This document shows positions 50,712 through 60,200 of a DNA stretch of 64,000 nucleotides, one piece after another (the stretch's first letter is position 1; every line of letters begins with the position of its first letter). The notes under the pieces are model-generated. The model ran no database searches. It worked only from the letters and a program-made list of their open reading frames with translations, and was not told where the DNA came from. Source of the DNA: Pyxicephalus adspersus (Eukaryota; Chordata; Amphibia; Anura; Pyxicephalidae). The DNA is taken from positions 84,230,291 through 84,294,290 of the forward strand of contig NC_092859.1 of the NCBI RefSeq assembly GCF_032062135.1. The letters are read 5' to 3'. Position numbers and translations under genes: made by a program.

Positions 50712-53384
50712 TAGGTTGGCTTTTACTAAAAACGCTAGTTAAAGCGGACCTAAACAAAGAAAACAAAAAGTCACCAGGAAGTAGTGCTGACTGTAATAGG
50801 AGACATGCATTTTCTAAAAAGTAAATCCCTGGTGCCTTTTTTTTAAGCTTTACACTGTATGGCACATGTACCATGTACTGTAGCAGTGTAGCTGCACACA
50901 AAGCAGTCGCTGGAGAAGTGGCTATTCAATGGTTGAAGACAATCACCATCTTCTCGAAGGACTGATGCAGTGATGCAGTCCTGGACCAATATTTAATCAT
51001 AGGGACAAGTATTTATGTGTTGCACACTTCTACAAATACATTTATCTATAGTCCAACCTGGTTAACAACTAACAATGCATTTGCAACTAATGTTGCATAT
51101 AGATACAATGGGAGGATGTTGCTGCCATGTTACACAAAACATGTTAAAACCATTCAAGGTATGAACAGAAAAGTGTTATAGTAATACTATGAAACATAAT
51201 GTGAGTAATAATGTTTTATAATCCACAAAGTGGACGTGCATGGCACAAACACATCCAGCAAACCCTTATAGAAAGTAAAGCTTTCCAATCATGAAAGAAG
51301 CTGGTTATATGCAGCAAAAGACTACACTAGTACTTTAAATAGGGGCATGAGCAAACTGCTGCTCAGTCTAGTAGACGGAATCCTCAATATCCATAAAATG
51401 AAGCACCCTTTGTCTGGAATAGTCTACCAATGTAGAGTCTGGTGGTGGTTATCAAGTATTATAATGCAACAGCAGATAAGACTGGGTTAATCGCAATATT
51501 CCCAGAGTTTGTAGAACTGGGTAAGCATAATAAAATAAATGATTGTTACTCAGAAATGATTAAAAGATGAACAAATTAGTTAAAATAAGGATAGGAAATA
51601 AATTAGAGATTTATGACTTCTAGTGTGGATTGGTTCTAGTTATGTATGTGTATGTTTGCAGAGTATACTTGATCATCGATCTGTCAGTTATATTTTCTCC
51701 CAGATCAGTTTGCTGGCAAGCCACTGATATTGTAATGCTTGGGCATCCAGCCCCTATAAGCATATATTTATATATATTATATACATATATATTTAATTTA
51801 ATAGAATAGTCTTTGCATTTGTCTTCTGTCAAGAAAGTCTATCTTCTAGCAATTTTCTTGAACTTCTGGTTTTAAGTATTTATCCCGTTTAAGTTAATTA
51901 AATCTATTGAAGAAAATGTGGATTGGAGAGACATGTTGAAGCGAGCTGTTCTAATTTTGCAATAGATGTATCAGTCCATGTTTAGTAGACTGTGATTTGC
52001 AATGAACACAATAATAAAAATATAATATATTACATTTTTCCCTCCTTAAACTGCAATAGTTTTAATTTTTGCTGCATGTTCACCCAGTAATTCTGCAAAT
52101 AAAATACAAATACCCGTCAATAGATGGCTACAGTCACTTTGCCAGTGTATTTATGGGGGGATAATGATTGCCACAAAAATGGATAATTAATGTTTTCCTG
52201 CATTCATATCCATAACATGTGTGATGGAAAGAAACTCAATTACAGAATAAGGAAAATATTTCTTTATGTCTTCCAGGTGAGCTAAAAAAAAATTAACAAG
52301 AACAATGATTTTCTGGCAAGATCAACATGCAGAGTGAACTAGTATCAAAAATCTCTAAATACTTTTCGCCATAGGGTACATATCTCTCCTATTCTTGCAA
52401 AACATTCTTTTCACAATCATGTGGCACCCATTGCCTTTGTATAAATATCAGAGTCCTGCTCTATACATTGAGTGATAGCTAAAGTGATAGCATCCAAATA
52501 TATAAATGGTAAAATTCAAGAAGAGGAAGCCTGCACCCAACCTCCATCAATAGAGAAGAAACCAATGTGGTTGTTGTAAATACAAGTAAAAAGTAAAAAC
52601 ATGTCAACTCTAAAATTAAAAATATTTCTTGATGTTTGAATGTTATTCCTTACTATTCTGTTTGATGAATTTAGGGTTTCATAGGTCTCCTCAAGTGGTC
52701 ACACATGTATGCGAATAATAAAATGAACATTTGGCTCTGGTGAGTGATTTATGGGGATAAATGATGAAGAAGGAGGAGAAGCTACACGAAATAGCATCTG
52801 GGAAGAGTTTTTTTCTCCAAAACCTGTTGCTTACATGTCTAAATATCCAACTGTCTTCACTTATTCTTGTTGTGTAGCACAAAACATGAACGTCATGACT
52901 GATCATGTTTAATAATTGAAGAGAGGAGGGTACGCATATGAAAAATGTTACCGTATGTTTTATTGATTGTTGTTTTTACAACTGACTGGTGTATAGCTAG
53001 CCTTGTACAGTCACTGCTAATACCGGAAGTAGGGCCTAGTCCTAATAGATCATTTCTATGTGGAAACACGGGCTTTATTGCAATGCTTGACAATGTGCAT
53101 AACATGCATGACTGCACCACATTGTGATAACTTCCTAATACAACCTTATATACACCTTGCCAACCATGGCAGCACAACTGCTGTGTATTGCATTGTTACA
53201 GTGCAGCCTGCATGATTTGTGGTGTAGTTTACTACAATTGTCAGCCCATTTAGGTTAACAGGCAGGCTGTCAATACAAAGCACACTAAGGCAAAGATGCA
53301 GCATACTGGCATTCAGGAAATAGGTTTATCCATATATACAGGTTTATTAAAACATAAAAAGGTATAATATATAATATATATAAT

Positions 53385-53452
53385 ATAATAATAATAATAA
53401 TAAAACAGGATTTATATAGCGCCAACATATTATGCAGCGCTGTACAATAAAT
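53385..53452 (-). mobile_element. Retroelement tail fragment, reverse
   Basis: (AAT)n followed by 'aacaggatttatatagcgcc' and 'gcagcgctgtacaataaat'. Confidence 0.7.
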
Positions 53453-53680
53453 ATCTAATGGAAATACCATGAACATATACCTCAAAAAGAATTGATTTTA
53501 TTATGAATGTAATCCCGGTCACACAATTCTTTGTGAAGATACACTGGTGAGTAATGTTAAATCAATGCAATAATCTAGGCCACTAAGAGCTAGCAGAGCC
53601 CAGGCTGACATCTACTGATCCCCGGACGGCTCTCATTGGACGCCTTCCCCCGCTGCTCGCGGCCTGGACACTACGGCCGC

Positions 53681-53704
53681 GGTGATTTCTGGGAGATGTA
53701 GTCC
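53681..53704 (-). promoter_or_regulatory. ZNF143/THAP11 (SBS)-type motif
   Basis: Reverse strand reads actacatctcccagaaatc, close to the ACTACAnnTCCCAGnATGC consensus. Confidence 0.6.
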
Positions 53705-53736
53705 TGATCCCCAGTCACGCTCAGTGGCGTTACAAG

Positions 53737-53744
53737 TGACGTCA
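53737..53744. promoter_or_regulatory. CRE palindrome in VEZT promoter
   Basis: tgacgtca within caagtgacgtcac, shared with the FGD6 promoter. Confidence 0.65.
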
Positions 53745-53754
53745 CTCGCTACAG

Positions 53755-53774
53755 ACTCCATTTCCCAGTGTGCC
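53755..53774 (+). promoter_or_regulatory. ZNF143/THAP11 (SBS)-type motif
   Basis: actccatttcccagtgtgcc, close to the ACTACAnnTCCCAGnATGC consensus and in opposite orientation to the motif at 53681-53704. Confidence 0.6.
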
Positions 53775-53786
53775 GCTCGGGGTGGT

Positions 53787-53816
53787 ATGGCGGACAGCAA
53801 TGACTGCGGAGTTTGA
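53787..53816 (+). CDS. Short uORF overlapping the VEZT start
   Basis: ATG GCG GAC AGC AAT GAC TGC GGA GTT TGA encodes nine codons in a different frame and overlaps the VEZT initiation codon. Whether it is in the mRNA depends on the transcription start; the ATGGCGG may instead be a YY1 element. Confidence 0.4.
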   Translation: MADSNDCGV

Positions 53817-53835
53817 TGAAGAAGTGGTGTTTGAG
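53800..53835 (+). CDS. VEZT: VEZT exon 1, coding part
   Basis: Twelve codons, [12 protein letters not shown], ending GAG|gttggt. The start is chosen by match to the human N-terminus; the upstream ATG at 53787 is out of frame. Confidence 0.92.
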
Positions 53836-54185
53836 GTTGGTGATAATAGCTGTTTTCCTCCGTTTACCTCCTGCATGTGGATGTATTATGTCTGATACTC
53901 TCTATGGTGCTTTGCAATGGTTGGGGCCGCTCGCTAAATGTCAAAATGACAGGCTGCTGGTGTCATTATTAGTGTATTGTGTCTAATGGTATGGGGCTTA
54001 CATGTGATCGTATTCATTCATTAAGCCTGTCAGTGAATGTGTATATTGTATGCCTGTAGGAAGTCTTGGTGTAGGTAGCTGTAATGCTTATGTATGGGTG
54101 GTAACTCTTTCATTGCTGAACTTCTATAGTATAAAAATCAAAAGTAACAATATGATCTTTTTCTGCATGTATGTATATGTGTGTA

Positions 54186-54227
<42 letters not shown>

Positions 54228-57200
54228 CAGAGTGTATGATAAATATAAATATATGAAATCCTGCAGCTGTGCCTACCATGTGACATTTTGTATCTCTGCC
54301 CTAATTTGTTCTCAGTAATGTAGTTCAAAGTAAATTCCACTTTTTGCTAAGGATTTCCTATTGTCTAGATTTACTTATACTGCCTTAACAGAGGGAGAAT
54401 CTCCTCTTAGTTGTCATTGGGACAAATGTAAAGTTTTTCCTTTATTCTGTGATGTTCAGATCTATAGGGAAGGGAGGGGAGGACAGGCAGGAGACACCCC
54501 GCTGCATCCTTACACATAGGAAATGATAGCTGTTATCCTTGGTTGGTTGTTTGGTGATCCTTCATGGCAGATCAATAAACAATATCATGAGATTGCTGTA
54601 TACATGGCAGATTTTTGATCAGGACAGATCGTCCCAGGTGACAATTATCTATCATGTGTCCATAGCTTTGAGGCTGGTGACAAATAGAGAGGGGAAGCCC
54701 CCTCCTCTTTCCTATAATCATACCAAAATGTCAGTGTCTTATGATTCCTGAATCTGTATTATGAAATTTTAGAAAACGTAGCCCGCTATTTCTGACCTAC
54801 GTCTGCAAATGCCAGTCGTTCTGCCTTAATTGTTATTCCACAGTATCTCTGACCAGGAATTGAAATGCGCAAATTTTGGATGCCACCTTGTGCCCACCCG
54901 TGTCTTCTCTGAGATGCTGAACTCTCATGAGAATCAAAATTACCATACTTACAGTAATGATCTGTTTTCTTTTAACAACTTAAAAAATAGTTTTCCTTTG
55001 GTCATTTTTTTATGCTTTTATGGATCAGCTGATTTGGATACAGTAGCCTTAGTGGGAGTCCCTATAAACGTAAATACTAATGCAAATGGTCATTATGTTT
55101 GTGTTTTATATTAGAATTAGAAATATGGTATTAATAAATGCAATATAGGTGGATTCAGTAAGTAGAACATTGGTTTTTCAGTATTAGAAATTTTATACAG
55201 GTAGTAGTCTTGAATTTTAAGTGTTAGAATCCAAAGAAAAAAAAATACGCAAACTTGTGAAGACGCAGACTCAGAAGTGCAAAATTTTGGGGTATTACTG
55301 TAGTAAGTGAATAAAGAGGAAGTAAACTCAAAAATGCCTAAAACAAAAAAAATAATACACTTACCTTCAAACTCACAGCGCATTTTATTGGTCCAGAGGT
55401 CTCTTCGATTGGGTCCCACGTTGTCCCCGTATCCGTCCCTAAGCCGGCGCTGTCTTCGCCTCTTTACTCTGGTTCTTCTTCCTACATCACCTGACGCAGA
55501 TCGAGACCTAGACATCTAAAGCCGTATACACATGTGCAATAATAGTCGTTGGAAAGGATCTTTCACGATCCTTTCCAACGACTGTTATTGCACGATGCAT
55601 GAACAAGTGCTGTACATACAGCATATGTACAATGCAGAGGGGAGGGGGAGAACGATGGAGCAGCACCCCGCTGTGCGCTCTCTCCTTTCCCTTGCATTAA
55701 GATTGTTAGTCCTCCATCCTCCGTGGATCTGCCAGGACGGACGACTGGCGCTGTACACACGCTAGATTGTTGCCCGATATCAGCCGAGAACTGTTGGACA
55801 TGTGTACGTAGCTTAAGCAACCGAGAATTGGGGGGTGGGGGGATGCACCCCTTTTTTTTTTTTTAAAGGGTGTTGCACTTAAAAACGAACAGAATTTTTT
55901 ACCTTGCATAAAAGGGTTGTTTACCCTTTTATGTAAAGTGAAATTTCTAAGTTTAGGTACGCTTAAAGTACTGCTCTCTGCTGCAACCTATCAATTGCGC
56001 AAACATTGGTTCATTTAGAACCAGCATAGCAGTTGGGGCTGCAAGGTGCCAGCCACCAGGAGCCACCCAGGAACCACTGTTCCCTCTTCCTATCTGAATT
56101 TAACATAAACAACCCTAAACAGAATAGAAAAGGTTTGGAATGTTTGCTAGGTTTTAATGCTATTTGCACCCCTTTTTGGAAGATACCCCATTACTAAGAG
56201 GAACTTCCTTTAAAAGTCTCTGTCATCACCCCATACTTTTACATCTGAGCACTGCCACCCTGTTTTGAAATAGTCTACTTACGGTGGTTTACAGTCATTT
56301 TATTAGTGCTGTAAAAATCCCCAATTCTGGTGCAAATTCTCTCAAAGCTCAGGTTCCCTGCGGGTTATATTCCTAGTCACTACGCCATTGTCTCTCACCA
56401 TGTAATTAGGTGGGTTTGGTTGTATTGTGCATCCCAATCACAACTGGTGACAAATTCTTGGCTGCTGGGGATGCTTTAGCATCAGATATATAATGGCAGT
56501 GACTCAAAAACCAAAATTTAGCTGTTGATGCGCCAGAAATACACTGTCATTAAAGAATATGTAAGTGGCCATTGGTGACCTGGTTCTAGAAGGATACAGC
56601 TTGCCTGCTTGGTGTTCTGATCCACTGCCTTCAATATTTTCTGAATCACTGACCCAGTTTTGAGTATGGAGCTCTGTTGTTCAGCCAATTATCACAGATT
56701 ATCTTCATATTGTTATACATGTAAAACAATTACAGCCAAAATACCTACAGACCAAAGAAAAAAAAAAAAAAGAAATAACTAAATACTTCCAATTACGTAT
56801 TAAACAGACCAAGGAGGAGCAAATACAAGAAGTTGGTTTCCAGACAGAACTTCTACTTATGCTATCAGGGCATGCACAGGCCAGTCTATCACCTGGGGAG
56901 CAGATACTACAGAAGTTGTTGAAGGACTAACATTTTCTTAGACATTATTACTGGAAGCAGATGCATATGCTATGACTTGATGGCATCTCAGGGCACTTTT
57001 AAGGCAGGGTTAAATCTAGGGTTATTCCTACAGGCAATACTTTCAGTTGAAGGTTCTAGTTCTGCTGGCTTATGAGTTTGTCTATCATAATAAAAGGTTG
57101 GTAAGATTAATGCTTGGCTTTAAGCTCCAACATGACCCAGAAGTGTCAAGAGTTCAACCCAGAAATGTTTTTGGGTGAGAAATAATTGTATGTGGGTGGC

Positions 57201-60200
57201 AGCCCCTGTTTTGTGATCCAAAAACAGCTGGGTGGTTACTGAAAAGTGACAGGTGGTGCGCCCAGCTAAAAGGGGCTGGGGGAACACTGGTGTCAGAGTG
57301 TTCCTGTCAGAATGGCCAAGCATTCATCCATGACTGGATTATCATGGGGGCTGCTTCAGGTGTGTGCAGCCCCCACTATGTGGCTTCACTTCATACCTGC
57401 AAAGTTTACCCCCATCTTCCCTATTAACTCATAGGATAGTCCAACAGAACTGACATTTAGGTCTTTGGTAGATTCTAGGTCAATAAACCTCCTCATTAGT
57501 AAAACGCTGGTTGGGTCAGAACTTGTTGTTAAGCATTGCCCTACAATTCCCTATTGCCAGTTATTATAGGGGGCAGTTTCTCTTACCAGTAGGAATGTAG
57601 AGGTAGTAAGAAGCAGGCAAGGGTCAGCTCCAGAAAGAATTTTTACAGATTTGCCTGTCCGCATAGCCAGAGATATGTCTGTGACAGGAGGGTTTGGAGG
57701 CTTTCACACTTTTCCCCCTTTTCCAGTAACATAGTTTCTTTATCTAGTCTCTGTATTGGTGTAAAGTTACTTATTTTCATGTTGTCTACAAAACTACTTT
57801 AACTTTTGTTTTCATAATGGACACAACAAAAGTGACAATCCAGTTTATATGACAACATCAGCTTTGTTCCTCTAACATTCAGCTGTGTATCCTAGATCTG
57901 TCAGTGTGTGTAGAATGGTAACAGATTGAATGAAATAATTCCTTGCACACAATGTTTCGTTGTGAATGTGTAGTTTTCTTTTCTCACTCTGCATTAACAC
58001 AGTTAAATAAAAATGTGACACTACCCAGTGAGGTAAACACAGCCTGCAGATCTAGGCCAGAACTCAGATGAGTGGAAATTTGAACGTGCGTAGTAGTTTC
58101 CCCATTGTGTAAAGGTAGATATTTAGACAGCTGCTTAGAGGTCTCAGCAAGTGGGCATCAGCAAAGCATTCCATTTCCTCCTGGATTTTATAAACAGGAT
58201 TCATTTTGTAGTCTGGCCAAATAAGTTACATTTCTTTCATTTCTGTTTCTGCTGTATCTTAACTTTATATACAAAAGTATAGCAACAATATACTGAAATA
58301 GTAGAGGGCTATAGAATGGACATCCACCTAATAACTATTATCATAGGATTACTGTAATCCTTTAGACAGACACACAACAGTTTTACTACTTTTTACATGA
58401 TATTCCATAGTTTCTGGCATTGCACCGTACAGTCCAGTAGAAATGTTTTTTGTTCTTACTTTATGGAGATCATTAAATTCTAACATTTATAAAAAATTTA
58501 CTCCAAGTCTGCAACAAAAGAAGCCTCAAAGCAACCTGCATCTACTGTGCTGTCTGTATAGGTAAGCCATAGTGTTCTAGGAACTTTTTTTTATGTATCA
58601 AATGTTTATTGATAAAATAGATGGTGTTCAATGAAATATTTATTTTTTATTTAGATACAGGTAAAAAATATAAAATAAATTCAACCCAATACTATTTTAA
58701 TTTTTTTAAATAAATATTTTTATTAAAGTTTTTAACATATATATTAAACAATAAGAGAAAGGTAGGTGCAAAACATGTCAGAACATAACAAACATCATGA
58801 AATGCATACAAAACCACAGGAACAAAAATACACCTGTGTTTTTGTAACCCTTCGTATCAATTATATCAATGCACAATCAGTACTTATCTAGCATCAAGTA
58901 AAACAAATGAGCATTCTTAAATAAACGCCTTTGCAAAATCAAAAAAAAAGAAAGAAAAAAGTAGAATAGACGAGAACAGGAAGAAGTCCAAAGTCTTACT
59001 TGGGGAAACAACTAGTGCAGCCAACCGTACTTAAGGTTCAGATGAGCAACTATAGAATACCGGTAGCATTTCCTGATCCCATTATTATTTACTTTTAATG
59101 TTCTGACTTTTTTACCTGTTGGTTCTATGCCTTTTTAATACATCTGGATTGAAAAAGAGTTCACCAAAAACAGATAAGAAACTCCTTGGCCCCAATGGCC
59201 GACTTTTCCAGGTGGCACAGTGAGTTCACTATGCTGCTGTGAGTTCCAAATCTGGTGAAAATTCACTTCAGGTCATTGCAGGGGTGCGAGCTCCTAAAGC
59301 TACGTACACACGTCAGATTTTTATAATATTTTATAATCGGCATCGGCCAATTATCGGGCGAAAATCTGCCGTGTGTACAGTCGGTGTCGTCCATCGTCCG
59401 GACGACCGACCTGCCGGATCCACGGACGATGGACGACAGCCGATCCTAATGAAAGGGAAGGGGAGAGCGGGCAGCAGGGTGCCGCTCCGTCGCTCTCCCC
59501 TCTCCATAGAGCAGAACTGTGTTGTATGTACAGCACCGTTCATGCATCGTGCACTCCCTTGTCGTTGGAAAGGATCGTGAAAGATCCTTTCCAACGACAA
59601 AAATTGGCAGTGTGTACGCAGCTTAACTCTTTCCTGAAAGCACAGTAATGTCACTGTGCCATCCGCATGCATCAGAGACTCGGGCTGAGGTAAATAAGTG
59701 GAGGGTGATTGGGATTTTAGGCAATTTGCATAGGGGAGCAGGGGACTGTCCTTGAACATCTTCCTTAAACAAGTGTCTTTAAATTTCTTGTACTGTACAT
59801 CTTGTGGTATGTTGTGTAACACAGTGACAGAGTGGTTGATTCATAGACATGGTATTGTTAGCCAGGTGACTTTCTTCCATAGGAAATTCCACTCTGGGAA
59901 AGTAGTATTTGTATCAGCAGATGTGTCATACTGATTCCTTATAAATCACCTCTTACCAGATTGAAGATCATCTAGGTTATAAATTGCACCGCGCAGACAG
60001 AGCACCCTAGAAATATTTTAGCTGCTGAGTAAGCTAAGGTATAGACATGCAACACATTACCAAGTGATTTTGTCAGACTTTGTGAAGATGTGGTAAAGGA
60101 AATCAATATGACTCATGCTACGTCCAGTTGATTATTACCTGATAAACCTGGTCATACTTAGACAGGTTTGTGCCCAGTTTCCTTAGACACCTCAATGCTT

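Larger units (their letters stand above)
49061..53599. other. Intergenic region between FGD6 and VEZT
   Basis: About 4.5 kb between the two promoters. It contains retroelement tails (49125-49300, 53385-53452), the split V-SINE and a hAT fragment. Bases 50750-53370 are AT-rich with no supported gene; the small frames there lack splice context. Confidence 0.7.
53600..53799 (+). promoter_or_regulatory. VEZT: VEZT CpG-rich promoter
   Basis: CpG-rich block ending at the VEZT start codon. It has an inverted CCAAT box (attgg, 53635-53639), a ZNF143-type motif on the minus strand (53681-53704), a CRE (53737-53744), a second ZNF143-type motif on the plus strand (53755-53774) and an ATGGCGG YY1-like motif at 53787. 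No TATA box is evident, as usual for a housekeeping promoter. Confidence 0.75.

Noticed and set aside
55117..55515. 132-codon arginine-rich minus frame
   Set aside because: It lies within a dispersed repeat, has no initiation or splice context on both sides, and its composition explains the open frame.
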